23,717 nucleotides of DNA from a virus. Positions 7,245-14,304 of this stretch are shown here, piece by piece (the first letter of the stretch is position 1; each line of letters starts with the position of its first letter). The DNA lies in the IMG/VR virus record IMGVR_UViG_3300032297_000209, positions 1-23,717 of that record. One strand, written 5' to 3'. The notes under the pieces are model-generated. The model was not told where the DNA came from. It was given only the letters and a program-made list of their open reading frames with translations, and searched no databases. Position numbers and translations under genes: made by a program.

Positions 7245-7269
7245 AACCCGCTTCGGCGGGTTTCTTTTG
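7245..7269 (+). terminator. Rho-independent terminator of the tmRNA gene
   Basis: AACCCGC (7245-7251), UUCG loop, GCGGGTT (7256-7262), followed by TTCTTTT. A strong GC-rich stem with a tetraloop and T-run. Confidence 0.92.
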
Positions 7270-7282
7270 GACAGATGATCAC

Positions 7283-7311
7283 TATACAACCTGTTGTTTT
7301 TATTGTATAAT
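7283..7311 (+). promoter_or_regulatory. Probable sigma-70 promoter for the AAA+ ATPase gene
   Basis: TATACA (7283-7288 region), a 17-nt spacer and perfect TATAAT (7306-7311). The -35 is a weak match (4 of 6). It lies between the tmRNA terminator and the ATPase ATG at 7345, giving a leader of about 27 nt. Confidence 0.6.
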
Positions 7312-7344
7312 TTATACACAGCAACAACACACTGAAAGAATTAA

Positions 7345-8436
7345 ATGGCTTATTTTCTAAAATCTGGTAATACATTCAATGTTACTAATAAAGAAGCAAT
7401 GGATTTGCATGACCTATTGCCTGTTGGTAATTATGTTGTCAAGAAGAACGAAATGACCGGTTCATTGTATCTTGAACAAATTGAATCTTTTGAAATCAAA
7501 GGTAAAATTTACGGAGATACTAAGCGTACTGCATCTCGTATTTTGAATACCTTTAATGATCGCACATCAAGTACTGGTGTAATGCTTACTGGTGAAAAAG
7601 GTTCGGGCAAGACACTGCTGGCTAAAATGTTAGCAGTTGAAGCGGCTGTAGCAGGAGTTCCTACTATTGTTATCAACGCCCCATGGTGTGGCGACAAGTT
7701 CAATGCATTTATGCAAATGATTGATCAGCCCTGCGTTATTCTTTTTGACGAATTCGAAAAAGTCTACGATAGCGATGATCAGGAAGCTATGCTGACTTTA
7801 ATGGACGGTGTGTTCCCTAGCAAAAAGCTGTTTATTATTACTTGTAACGACAAATGGCGTGTAAACGCTCATATGCGTAACCGCCCAGGTCGTATCTTCT
7901 ACATGATGGACTTTAAAGGTTTGGAGCAGGACTTTATCATCGAGTACTGTGAAGATAACTTAAAGGACCAAACACACATTGTTAATGTGTGCAAAGTGGC
8001 AGCAATGTTTGATCAGTTCAACTTTGACATGCTGAAGGCATTGGTTGAAGAAATGAACCGTTACAACGAATCTCCACAAGAAGCTATGAAGATGTTGAAC
8101 GCTAAACCAGAATTTTCTGGAGACAGCAAGTACTCAGTTAGCTTGCAAGTGAACGGATTAGACATCGAAAGTAATAATATTGAAACAGATGTTTGGGCAG
8201 GTAACCCCTTGACAAACCGAATCAGCGTCGAATACAAAGTATTCAACGATGCTCAAGATGCTGTAGATGAACTCGGTAATAGAGACTTCGATTGGGAAGA
8301 CTGCCGCTTTGATCAAAGTGACTTGAAGCAAGTTGACCCTACTGCTGGTAAGTTTGTATTCATTAACTCAACCGGCGCTCGGGTAACTCTTAACCGTATC
8401 AAGGAAAAGAGCTACAACTACTACGATGCTTTTTAA
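7345..8436 (+). CDS. AAA+ ATPase, phage type
   Basis: 363-aa cytoplasmic ATPase of the AAA+ class. Walker A is GEKGSGKT (83-90), Walker B is VILFDEFEK (131-139), sensor-1 Asn is in ITCNDKW (N168), and an arginine-finger-like cluster RNRPGRIFY lies at 178-186. The N-terminal 70 residues precede the ATPase core. The C-terminal 130 residues (from about 255) form an acidic domain rich in strands that I do not recognise. Its neighbours do not indicate a specific role: it is a monocistronic unit between its own promoter and terminator. Related proteins occur in T4-like environmental phages as generic AAA ATPases. Possible jobs include remodelling of a nucleoprotein or a MoxR-like chaperone; none is shown by the sequence. 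Confidence 0.85.
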   Translation: MAYFLKSGNTFNVTNKEAMDLHDLLPVGNYVVKKNEMTGSLYLEQIESFEIKGKIYGDTKRTASRILNTFNDRTSSTGVMLTGEKGSGKTLLAKMLAVEAAVAGVPTIVINAPWCGDKFNAFMQMIDQPCVILFDEFEKVYDSDDQEAMLTLMDGVFPSKKLFIITCNDKWRVNAHMRNRPGRIFYMMDFKGLEQDFIIEYCEDNLKDQTHIVNVCKVAAMFDQFNFDMLKALVEEMNRYNESPQEAMKMLNAKPEFSGDSKYSVSLQVNGLDIESNNIETDVWAGNPLTNRISVEYKVFNDAQDAVDELGNRDFDWEDCRFDQSDLKQVDPTAGKFVFINSTGARVTLNRIKEKSYNYYDAF

Positions 8437-8449
8437 AGCTAAGTAACAC

Positions 8450-8493
8450 GACCCCTGCCGCTTGGACCTAGTCCTACGCAGGGGTTTTCTTTT
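8450..8493 (+). terminator. Rho-independent terminator after the AAA+ ATPase gene
   Basis: ACCCCTGC (8451-8458) pairs with GCAGGGGT (8478-8485), with an inner GGAC/GTCC pairing in the loop, followed by TTTTCTTTT. Confidence 0.9.
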
Positions 8494-8542
8494 GAATAAG
8501 TATAGCCTATTACTGACATAGTAAAAATCAATTAAGTGCCCC

Positions 8543-8594
8543 TTGTTCTACAGAGTAAATAAATGTATAATAACTGTACAGTACAAAAATGTAC
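8543..8594 (+). promoter_or_regulatory. Sigma-70 promoter of the ahpC operon with downstream inverted repeat
   Basis: TTGTTC (8543-8548), a 17-nt spacer and TATAAT (8566-8571). Just past the expected start lies GTACA-AAAA-TGTAC (8581-8594), next to the palindrome TGTACA (8575-8580). This is a possible operator or leader hairpin, but no known regulator site (for example OxyR) can be assigned. Confidence 0.65.
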
Positions 8595-8629
8595 GATAAG
8601 TTTTTCATTTCACACACAAAGGAGATAAT

Positions 8630-9169
8630 ATGAAAACAGTTGGCGATAAATTAGCCCCATTCGCAGTCACAGGCGTTAAGCCAGGACAACCAGAAGATGC
8701 TTTCTATACTATTACAGATGAATCGTTTGAAGGCAAGTGGAAAGTAATTGTTTACTACCCAAAAGATTTCACATTTGTTTGCCCTACAGAAATCGTAGCC
8801 TACGACAAACTAGCACAAGACTTTGCTGATCGTGACGCAGTATTGCTCACAGGCAGCACAGACAACGAGTTCTGTAAAGTGGCTTGGCAAAAGGCACACA
8901 GTGATCTACAAAAGATCACACATCACCAGTTCGCTGACACACAGCGCGGTGAGTTGTCACTGATCGAACAGTTGGGCGTATTCTATGCACCAGCAGGTGC
9001 CGCACTTCGTGCCACATTCATTGTTGACCCAAACAACGAAATCCAACATGTTACAGTTAACAACTTGAATGTTGGTCGTAGCCCAGAAGAAACACTTCGT
9101 GTATTGGACGCATTGCAAACAGGTGAACTGTGTGCATGTAACCGTACAGTTGGCGGTGAAACATTGTAA
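8630..9169 (+). CDS. ahpC: Peroxiredoxin AhpC (AhpD-dependent type)
   Basis: AhpC reduces hydrogen peroxide and organic hydroperoxides. The 179-aa protein has the peroxidatic motif PxxxTxxC (P44, T48, C51 in YYPKDFTFVCPTE), the active-site Arg near R127, and a C-terminal ELCACNR with C168 and C170. That C-x-C ending matches the actinobacterial AhpC type, whose cysteines are reduced by the thioredoxin-like AhpD rather than AhpF. An ahpD gene is present three genes downstream, supporting that pairing. A strong AAAGGAG site (8618-8624) and its own promoter suggest high expression. No signal peptide, so cytoplasmic. Confidence 0.94.
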   Translation: MKTVGDKLAPFAVTGVKPGQPEDAFYTITDESFEGKWKVIVYYPKDFTFVCPTEIVAYDKLAQDFADRDAVLLTGSTDNEFCKVAWQKAHSDLQKITHHQFADTQRGELSLIEQLGVFYAPAGAALRATFIVDPNNEIQHVTVNNLNVGRSPEETLRVLDALQTGELCACNRTVGGETL

Positions 9170-9366
9170 TGTTAAAAGACCGACGAGTATTACTAGAACA
9201 CGATCTTAATGCGGCTCATGAACGAGCCGCAGAGATGTATTTGAATATCGTGGTAAACAACGGCGATGTGCATAGTGAAGAATATCAACAGATGCGAGAT
9301 CAAATTTCTAAATTAGAGTTTGATCTTAATATTGTTAATCAACTAATTCACAGAGGTCATGCATAA
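9169..9366 (+). CDS. Small coiled-coil protein (65 aa), unknown function
   Basis: A 65-aa helical, charged protein (LLEHDLNAAHERAAEMYLNI, then MRDQISKLEFDLNIVNQLI) with heptad-like hydrophobic spacing. It overlaps ahpC by one base (TAATG) and its own stop overlaps the next start in the same way, so it is translated within the ahpC operon. I recognise no family. Tight coupling on both sides argues it is real. Confidence 0.65.
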   Translation: MLKDRRVLLEHDLNAAHERAAEMYLNIVVNNGDVHSEEYQQMRDQISKLEFDLNIVNQLIHRGHA

Positions 9367-9776
9367 TGTTAGAATGTTTGATTCTAGGAGATAGCCTAGC
9401 AGTAGGAGTTGGGCAGATTCGTAAAGAATGTGTTACCTATGCCAAGAGTGGTATTAACAGCTATGATTATTTTAATCGTCATATGTTATACACCAAAGGT
9501 AACACATCAGCTAAGACTGTTATTATCAGTCTAGGATCAAACGATACGGCAAGAGTAAACACCTTAGATGAACTAGTTAGTCTAAGACAACTAGTCGATG
9601 CTGATCGTGTTTACTGGATTTTGCCTAACATTAAAGAAGATAAGAGACGAGCAGTGCTTGCAGTGGCAGAAAAATACAAGGACTTTGTAATAGATGCTAG
9701 ACAACACGCCACAAGCTCGGATCGAGTTCACCCCACATACAACGGCTACAAATCAATAGCGGAGAAAACAAAATGA
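9366..9776 (+). CDS. SGNH/GDSL-type hydrolase
   Basis: Compact 136-aa SGNH hydrolase: the nucleophile block GDSLAVG (S10), the glycine/asparagine oxyanion block GSND (57-60), and the catalytic D-x-x-H block as SDRVHPT (D119, H122). The family includes esterases, lipases, acetyl-xylan and peptidoglycan or lipid deacylases; the substrate cannot be read from sequence. There is no signal peptide. Phage homologues are often tail- or capsule-associated, but here the gene sits inside a redox operon between ahpC and terC, with 1-nt and 4-nt overlaps. It is shorter than most family members, so it may be a minimal domain. Confidence 0.8.
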   Translation: MLECLILGDSLAVGVGQIRKECVTYAKSGINSYDYFNRHMLYTKGNTSAKTVIISLGSNDTARVNTLDELVSLRQLVDADRVYWILPNIKEDKRRAVLAVAEKYKDFVIDARQHATSSDRVHPTYNGYKSIAEKTK

Positions 9777-10369
9777 TTGAATTTATTTGGGCACTTGGTG
9801 CCATTATATTAATTGATGTAGTACTTGGTGGCGAAAACGCTTTAGTTATTGCTATGGCGGCTAACAAGCTACCACCAGAGTTGCGCCGTAAGGCCATGCT
9901 CTGGGGAACATTCGGTGCAGTAGCAGTTCGCTTCCTAAGTGTAGCGGCATTGACTTACTTGCTAATGATTCCTGGACTTAGGCTTGTAGGTGGCATAGCA
10001 TTGTTATACATTGCTTACAAGTTAGTAACAGATAACGGCGACGGCCACGGAGATGTAAAGTCTGCGGCCACATTCTGGGGTGCTATGGGTACCATTGTCT
10101 GGGCTGACGCTGTAATGGGTCTAGACAATGCTTTAGCAATTGCAGGTGCCGCAGGCGGAAACTGGTGGTTAATTATATTTGGATTATTGATCAGTGTGCC
10201 AATCATTTTGTTTGGTAGCACAATAGTATCTAAGATCATGTTACGGTGGCCCAAGACTATTTGGATCGGTGCAGGAGTATTAGTTATTGTTGCTATCCAG
10301 ATGATGGTTAACGAGCCGTTCGTTAAAGAAGCATTTATGGAATATGCACCTAAAGGAGAAACAATATGA
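9773..10369 (+). CDS. TerC-family integral membrane protein (YjbE-like)
   Basis: 198-aa polytopic inner-membrane protein with about six hydrophobic helices. The two internally related motifs of TerC proteins are present: D15 with GGENALV (19-25) and D112 with MGLDNALA (115-122), thought to form a metal-ion path. TerC family members are linked to tellurite resistance and, in YjbE/Alx types, to manganese export or metallation of exported enzymes. The ATGA overlap with the SGNH gene and the overlap with ahpD place it firmly in the redox operon, so a link to metal or oxidative stress is plausible. The exact ion is not deducible. Confidence 0.88.
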   Translation: MIEFIWALGAIILIDVVLGGENALVIAMAANKLPPELRRKAMLWGTFGAVAVRFLSVAALTYLLMIPGLRLVGGIALLYIAYKLVTDNGDGHGDVKSAATFWGAMGTIVWADAVMGLDNALAIAGAAGGNWWLIIFGLLISVPIILFGSTIVSKIMLRWPKTIWIGAGVLVIVAIQMMVNEPFVKEAFMEYAPKGETI

Positions 10370-10872
10370 GTTTTATTGAAACAGTAAAAGGCGTATTACC
10401 AGATTACGCTAAAGACACAAAACTAAATCTGGATGCTGTCTTACTTCGTAGCACATTAGATGCTGATGTTGCTATGGGTTGTGCTGTAGCCGCGTTGGCC
10501 GCAACTGGCAATGGCAAAGTTCTAGGTGTTATGTTAGCAGATGCACCTGTTCACGCAGATGCCGCAATGACAGCCGCTAGCATCATGGCACAGAACAATG
10601 TATGGTATCCATATGTTGAAATGGCAGATGATGAACAGCTAAAGGGATTGCCAGCACAGTTACGCATGAATGCTATTGCAAGTCATGGCGGGACTACTAA
10701 AGCAAACTTTGAAGCGTTCAGTCTAGCAGCCAGCATTGTTGGCAAGTGTCATTTCTGTGTGAAAGCACATTATGACACGCTTAAGAAGGAAGGCTATACT
10801 GTAGAACAACTTCGTGACATTGGCCGCATTGCCAGTGTTATGAATAGTGTAGCCAAGGTATTGAATAGTTAA
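10366..10872 (+). CDS. ahpD: Alkylhydroperoxidase AhpD
   Basis: AhpD is a thiol-disulfide reductase that recycles AhpC. The 168-aa product has the CxxC centre C128-H-F-C131 followed by H135 (KCHFCVKAH), and the proton-relay Glu in NFEAFSLA (E116). In Mycobacterium tuberculosis the motif is C-S-H-C; here the histidine is shifted one place and the relay position holds Phe130, which could alter proton transfer. Its length matches full-size AhpD rather than the short carboxymuconolactone-decarboxylase-like proteins. It overlaps terC by 4 nt and is the last gene of the ahpC operon. Confidence 0.92.
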   Translation: MSFIETVKGVLPDYAKDTKLNLDAVLLRSTLDADVAMGCAVAALAATGNGKVLGVMLADAPVHADAAMTAASIMAQNNVWYPYVEMADDEQLKGLPAQLRMNAIASHGGTTKANFEAFSLAASIVGKCHFCVKAHYDTLKKEGYTVEQLRDIGRIASVMNSVAKVLNS

Positions 10873-10914
10873 TAACTAAATTTACCAAAAAACGAACGAT
10901 TTTAAGCCACTATC

Positions 10915-10943
10915 TTGTATAGATCATTGGCTGGTCGTATAAT
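10915..10943 (+). promoter_or_regulatory. Sigma-70 promoter of the porin gene
   Basis: TTGTAT (10915-10920), a 17-nt spacer and perfect TATAAT (10938-10943), giving a leader of about 47 nt. Confidence 0.72.
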
Positions 10944-10951
10944 TAACTCTA

Positions 10952-10976
10952 TAACGGTTAAATTTTTAAACCGTTA
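10952..10976 (+). promoter_or_regulatory. Hairpin in the porin mRNA leader
   Basis: TAACGGTT (10952-10959) and AACCGTTA (10969-10976) form an 8-bp stem near the expected transcript 5' end. The AAATTTTTA loop can zip further. Such 5' stems often stabilise abundant mRNAs; it could also be an operator. Confidence 0.6.
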
Positions 10977-10996
10977 ATTTTAAGGAAAATAGAAAT

Positions 10997-11905
10997 ATGA
11001 AAAAAATTGTATTAGCAACTGTATTAGCAACCGCGGCTTTGGCAGCGTCAGCTCAAGTTACTGTCAGTGGTAGAATTGCCACATTCGTTGACAGCACAAA
11101 AACAGGAAGTACTACTGTAAATTCTCTGGTCAATGATTCAAGTCGAGTCATTATTAGAGCAGAAGAAAATCTCGGTAAGGGTATGACTGCTAGAGTAGTC
11201 GTTGACTCGACAATTGCAGCCGATGATCCAAAGACTGGCTCATCAACTCAACTTGGCGATCGTCAGAATACTATCGGTTTAGCTTCTAAGTTTGCCAGCA
11301 TCGATTTAGGTCGTAAAGAACATAGCCAGTATATCGTAATGAAAAATGCTGACCCATTTAATGGCGGCGGTTATGGAACTATTGTTTCAGATGTTCTTAA
11401 TGATCGTTCTAAACGAATCGGCGATGCTACATTCTTCGGTGCAACAGTTGGTCCAGTGACTGCTAACTATGATCGTAGCATGTACACAAATCCAACAACT
11501 GCTGAAGCAATTTCTTGGAGCCTTGGTGGTAAGGCAGGTCCGGTGACTGCTACTATGGCAAGATTTGAAACTGGAGCAGATTACACTAATGTAGTTACTC
11601 TTAGCGGACAAGTCGCAGGTGTTACATTGTCTACTATCCAAAGTGAAGATAAGACAGGCGCAATTGAAACTAAAGGTCAGTTATATGGTGTAACTGTTCC
11701 TGTAGCTAAAACTCCTGTTACACTCAGAGGCAGTTATGGTATCAAAACTGGTTTAGCCGCAGGTGATGTTAAGGCTTATAACTTAGGTGTTAACTATGCT
11801 TTCAGTAAGCGTACCAGCGTATTGGTTGCTGTAAAAGAAGTCAATGCAGGCGGTACAGCTAACGATGTTAAACAATACGGCGTTGGTTTAGTACATAGTT
11901 TCTAA
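10997..11905 (+). CDS. Gram-negative outer-membrane porin
   Basis: 302-aa general porin of betaproteobacterial type. A signal peptide (MKKIVLATVLATAALAASA, cleavage before QVTVSGR) is followed by a mature barrel beginning with the typical QVTVSGRI first strand. Alternating-polarity strands run throughout, an RxxIGLxxxFxxIDLGR-like segment lies near residues 92-114, and the terminal phenylalanine (GVGLVHSF) is the BAM recognition signal. The gene is a complete unit with its own promoter, leader hairpin and terminator. Phage-encoded porins are known (for example Lc porin of phage PA-2) and can replace the host receptor. Changing nutrient uptake is an alternative. The gene seems intact and is about 40-80 residues shorter than typical host porins, so loops are probably trimmed. 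Confidence 0.92.
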   Translation: MKKIVLATVLATAALAASAQVTVSGRIATFVDSTKTGSTTVNSLVNDSSRVIIRAEENLGKGMTARVVVDSTIAADDPKTGSSTQLGDRQNTIGLASKFASIDLGRKEHSQYIVMKNADPFNGGGYGTIVSDVLNDRSKRIGDATFFGATVGPVTANYDRSMYTNPTTAEAISWSLGGKAGPVTATMARFETGADYTNVVTLSGQVAGVTLSTIQSEDKTGAIETKGQLYGVTVPVAKTPVTLRGSYGIKTGLAAGDVKAYNLGVNYAFSKRTSVLVAVKEVNAGGTANDVKQYGVGLVHSF

Positions 11906-11920
11906 TTTCAAAGTGAAACT

Positions 11921-11945
11921 AAAAAGGCCCTTTGGGGCCTTTTTT
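11921..11945 (+). terminator. Rho-independent terminator of the porin gene
   Basis: AAAAAGGCCC, TTT loop, GGGGCCTTTTT: a strong GC stem flanked by A and T runs. Confidence 0.93.
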
Positions 11946-11972
11946 ATTGGTAAAAATTGGTAAAAAAAGTTC

Positions 11973-12001
11973 TTGTGGTTTTATTGGTTTTGTCATATAC
12001 T
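11973..12001 (+). promoter_or_regulatory. Sigma-70 promoter placing the start site on the ATG (leaderless)
   Basis: TTGTGG (11973-11978), a 17-nt spacer and TATACT (11996-12001). The position 7 nt past the -10 box is 12008, the A of the ATG of the next gene. No Shine-Dalgarno lies between. Confidence 0.65.
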
Positions 12002-12007
12002 ATTAAC

Positions 12008-12307
12008 ATGAACACACAAACTACACTCACTATTGTACGGGACTACTGCATAAGTAATTCCGGAGATCCCCAAACTTGGGAAAACAAAGGCACTACATAT
12101 CAATGGAATATCGGACGCAGTACTGCAACCGGTGTTGTGAATGGTGTAGTTCGTAAGCTGGCAGGAATAGACGCTAGCGGAACACAAATCTGGGTTGTTG
12201 CAGGATCACTGAAACTTAACCCAGATGGTACTATTGCTCGTTGGACAGGCATGCCACGAGAAACTCAGAAAACATTTGAAAACACTCGACTAAAAGTTAC
12301 AGTATGA
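12008..12307 (+). CDS. Hypothetical protein (99 aa), predicted leaderless mRNA
   Basis: I do not recognise a family. The product (MNTQTTLTIVRDYC onward) has a strand-rich pattern with conserved-looking PQTWENKGTTYQWNIGR and a C-terminal RETQKTFENTR. The frame stays open upstream to 11957 and would add a hydrophobic stretch. However, that region holds the promoter and lacks a ribosome-binding site, so the ATG at 12008 is preferred. The stop overlaps the next ATG (ATGA). No enzyme motif is visible. Confidence 0.6.
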   Translation: MNTQTTLTIVRDYCISNSGDPQTWENKGTTYQWNIGRSTATGVVNGVVRKLAGIDASGTQIWVVAGSLKLNPDGTIARWTGMPRETQKTFENTRLKVTV

Positions 12308-12693
12308 CTATGCATCTCGAAGGTCCATGGCTTAGCACCGTGGGCAAGAAAAAAGGCAAGACAAAGTTTCGTAATGCAGACGAGGCTCGAAAGGCACGAG
12401 AATTGGACGAATCATGGAAAGAGCTTCAAAAGAAATGGGCAGTTGAAGCAGAAGACAAAAAGAAAAAGCGAGCCTTATCAGCAGAACCATATAAAGCGCC
12501 TCCACAAATGCACAGAGGTTCTGACCAACCAAAGATTCCTAGTCGAGGAGACGGATCTGGCAATGCTACACTAGCACCGGCTAAAGTTTACACAGGTGAT
12601 AAGATTAAAGGTATTGGTACCATGCACAAATCAAATGCTGTGCCAATCTTTTCAGACGAAGAAGCTGTAGCTATAGCGAATATGCGCCGATAA
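12304..12693 (+). CDS. Conserved phage hypothetical protein (129 aa)
   Basis: Hydrophilic, highly charged protein. The N-terminal block MHLEGPWLSTVGKKKGK is followed by a Lys/Glu-rich helix (about 25-60), a Pro/Gly linker, and a C-terminal block KIKGIGTMHKSNAVPIFSDE ending in Arg-Arg. The two end blocks look like those of a protein common in T4-like environmental phages, with no known function. The first ATG (12304, with ATGA overlap) or the next in-frame ATG (12310) could be the start; MHLEG from 12310 may be the ancestral one. No membrane segment. Confidence 0.65.
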   Translation: MTMHLEGPWLSTVGKKKGKTKFRNADEARKARELDESWKELQKKWAVEAEDKKKKRALSAEPYKAPPQMHRGSDQPKIPSRGDGSGNATLAPAKVYTGDKIKGIGTMHKSNAVPIFSDEEAVAIANMRR

Positions 12694-12701
12694 ATATCCT
12701 T

Positions 12702-13946
12702 ATGAAACCAACATTAAATGAAAAGTTCCTTGCCTACCTAGCACTGTTTAGCGGATTGTTCTTATCACTGGTCGCAGAGTACTACAGTATTCTCGGCCTA
12801 ACCGCTATTTTCTCTGCCGCAGTTATTCCTGTTATTATAATGGGCATTGCATTAGGCTTGGGTAAAATTACTGCCACATTGTGGCTAAAACAAAATTGGA
12901 ATATTGCCCCGTGGAGTATGCGGATCTATTTGTTCACTGCTATCATAGTTCTTATGATAGTTACCAGCATGGGTATTTTTGGATTCCTAAGTAAGGCACA
13001 CAGTGATCAAAATCTAGTCAGTGGAGATGCACTGGCAAAAATATCAATATACGATGAAAAGATTAAAACCGAAAAAGAGAATATTGAAGCGAACCGCAAG
13101 GCGCTTAAACAAATGGATGAGGCAGTTGACCAAGTCATGGGCCGCAGTAGTTCAGAAACGGGTGCAGATAAGGCCGTGGCGATCCGTCGTAGTCAACAAA
13201 AAGAACGAGGACGACTACAGCAAGATATTGCTCAAAGCCAGCAGACAATCGCGGCCCTTAACGAACAACGAGCGCCTATTGCGGCGGAGGTCCGAAAAGT
13301 TGAGGCAGAAGTTGGTCCAATCAAATATATCGCTGCCTTTGTCTACGGTGATACGGATCAGACAATTCTCGAGAAAGCGGTAACCTGGGTTATTGTTATT
13401 CTTATTGTAGTATTTGATCCAATGGCTGTTATTCTACTACTGGCTAGTCAAATTAGTTTCCAGAACTTCCGTGAGCGTGAAGATCCAAATGAGCGTGAAC
13501 TACAAGAATTTGCAGATGCATTTAATGAAGTATTTGAAGATGAACTTAAAGACGGTTATGTAGCACATGTCGGTGAAAAGCCAACTGCTGAAGAATTAAC
13601 AGAAATTAATACAGTTAGCACATCTACTTCTACACAAACTATTTTTGAACAACATCCGTACTTGCTACAGCCCTTTAGTCATTTTAAAAATCTAGAGCCG
13701 TTAGTGGCAAAGATTGATGACCCTGTTAAGGAAGAACCAAAAGTTCCTGAAATAAAACCTCCAGTGAAAATACATAGTAGTGGAGAGTATGTTGAAATAG
13801 ATGGACAAAGATTCCATGTTCGTTCAATGCCTGCAGGCTATGTGCAAAACGAAGAACAACAAGCCAGTGGTCAGTGGACAAAGATCACAGAAGAAGAATA
13901 CCTATCAAAAGCTAATGAAAAAAATAACACTAATAACGCCTCCTGA
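12702..13946 (+). CDS. Membrane protein with large periplasmic-type coiled coil, unknown function
   Basis: 414-aa protein with hydrophobic helices at about 8-28, 30-60 and 74-96, a long charged coiled-coil region (about 105-205), and a fourth hydrophobic helix at about 226-250. A soluble C-terminal tail of about 160 residues follows, ending in a small GEYVEIDGQRFHVRSMPAGY domain. The three N-terminal segments, the coiled coil and the fourth segment suggest that the coiled coil is on one side of the membrane and the tail on the other. No catalytic motif is visible. Proteins with this layout occur in T4-like phages of aquatic bacteria. A role in lysis timing, superinfection exclusion or membrane stress is possible but unsupported. 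Confidence 0.7.
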   Translation: MKPTLNEKFLAYLALFSGLFLSLVAEYYSILGLTAIFSAAVIPVIIMGIALGLGKITATLWLKQNWNIAPWSMRIYLFTAIIVLMIVTSMGIFGFLSKAHSDQNLVSGDALAKISIYDEKIKTEKENIEANRKALKQMDEAVDQVMGRSSSETGADKAVAIRRSQQKERGRLQQDIAQSQQTIAALNEQRAPIAAEVRKVEAEVGPIKYIAAFVYGDTDQTILEKAVTWVIVILIVVFDPMAVILLLASQISFQNFREREDPNERELQEFADAFNEVFEDELKDGYVAHVGEKPTAEELTEINTVSTSTSTQTIFEQHPYLLQPFSHFKNLEPLVAKIDDPVKEEPKVPEIKPPVKIHSSGEYVEIDGQRFHVRSMPAGYVQNEEQQASGQWTKITEEEYLSKANEKNNTNNAS

Positions 13947-14304
13947 CATTTTTGAAAACGACTCTCTTAGCCTGTTGTTTATGAATGTAACAGAAAAAGA
14001 ACAAGACCTTGCCAGTGAATGGTTAGGCAAAGCAGAAACAGATAGAGAAATCAACCTCTACTATTATCAAGGTGAGTCTAATCCTGAATGGTTACTTTTT
14101 GCAGTAAACAGAGTAGAAGGTGTTTACATCAATGCTGACACAGAATCAGATATTAGTAAATGGTTGATGAGTTTTTTACTAAGTAAAAACAACACCTGGT
14201 ATAAAACAGATAATCCAAATTTGAAAGCATTGTTTTCTTTTATTAATCAAAAGAATGTTCCAGATATTACTAAATTCTTAGAGGCCCACCTTGGTAAAGC
14301 ATGA
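13915..14304 (+). CDS. Conserved phage hypothetical protein (129 aa)
   Basis: Starts at ATG 13915 (MKKITLITPPDIFEN), overlapping the end of the membrane-protein gene by 32 nt; longer frames to 13801 exist but lie wholly inside that gene. The protein is a small alpha/beta fold: a Lys-rich first strand, a SLLFMNVTEKEQDLASEWL helix, strands with WLLFAVNRVEGVYINAD, and a C-terminal [22 protein letters not shown] helix. I know no function. Its own 3' end overlaps clpX by 14 nt and supplies the clpX ribosome-binding site. Confidence 0.65.
   Translation: MKKITLITPPDIFENDSLSLLFMNVTEKEQDLASEWLGKAETDREINLYYYQGESNPEWLLFAVNRVEGVYINADTESDISKWLMSFLLSKNNTWYKTDNPNLKALFSFINQKNVPDITKFLEAHLGKA

Larger units (their letters stand above)
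6906..7269 (+). ncRNA. ssrA: Permuted (two-piece) transfer-messenger RNA
   Basis: tmRNA rescues stalled ribosomes and tags the nascent chain for proteolysis. The gene is circularly permuted: the 3' acceptor piece comes first (about 6907-6970, ending T-arm GCGGG-TTCGACT-CCCGC, then CAGGTCC, A, CCA). The 5' coding piece follows (from 7063, GGGCCTG then the D-loop-like GGTTTCGACAGGG). GGGCCTG (7063-7069) pairs with CAGGTCC (6960-6966) as a 7-bp acceptor stem with G3:U70, the alanyl-tRNA synthetase identity pair. The tag frame GCA...TAA at 7171-7203 reads ANDESYALAA, ending in the LAA that ClpX recognises. A consensus promoter and a terminator bracket the gene. The exact 5' end of the acceptor piece and 3' end of the coding piece cannot be fixed by eye. 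Two-piece tmRNAs are known from betaproteobacteria, alphaproteobacteria and some cyanobacteria. Confidence 0.95.

Noticed and set aside
11957-12007. N-terminal extension (hydrophobic, signal-like) of the 99-aa gene
   Set aside because: The stretch contains the -35 and -10 boxes of the gene's own promoter and lacks a ribosome-binding site; without transcription it cannot be translated.
12690-12701. GATAAATA as a T4-type late promoter for the membrane-protein gene
   Set aside because: The expected start would fall inside the gene's start codon region, and similar AT-rich octamers are common by chance at this base composition.
13801-13914. Longer start for the 129-aa gene ending at 14304
   Set aside because: The extension lies wholly inside the coding end of the membrane-protein gene; the ATG at 13915 gives a normal short overlap.
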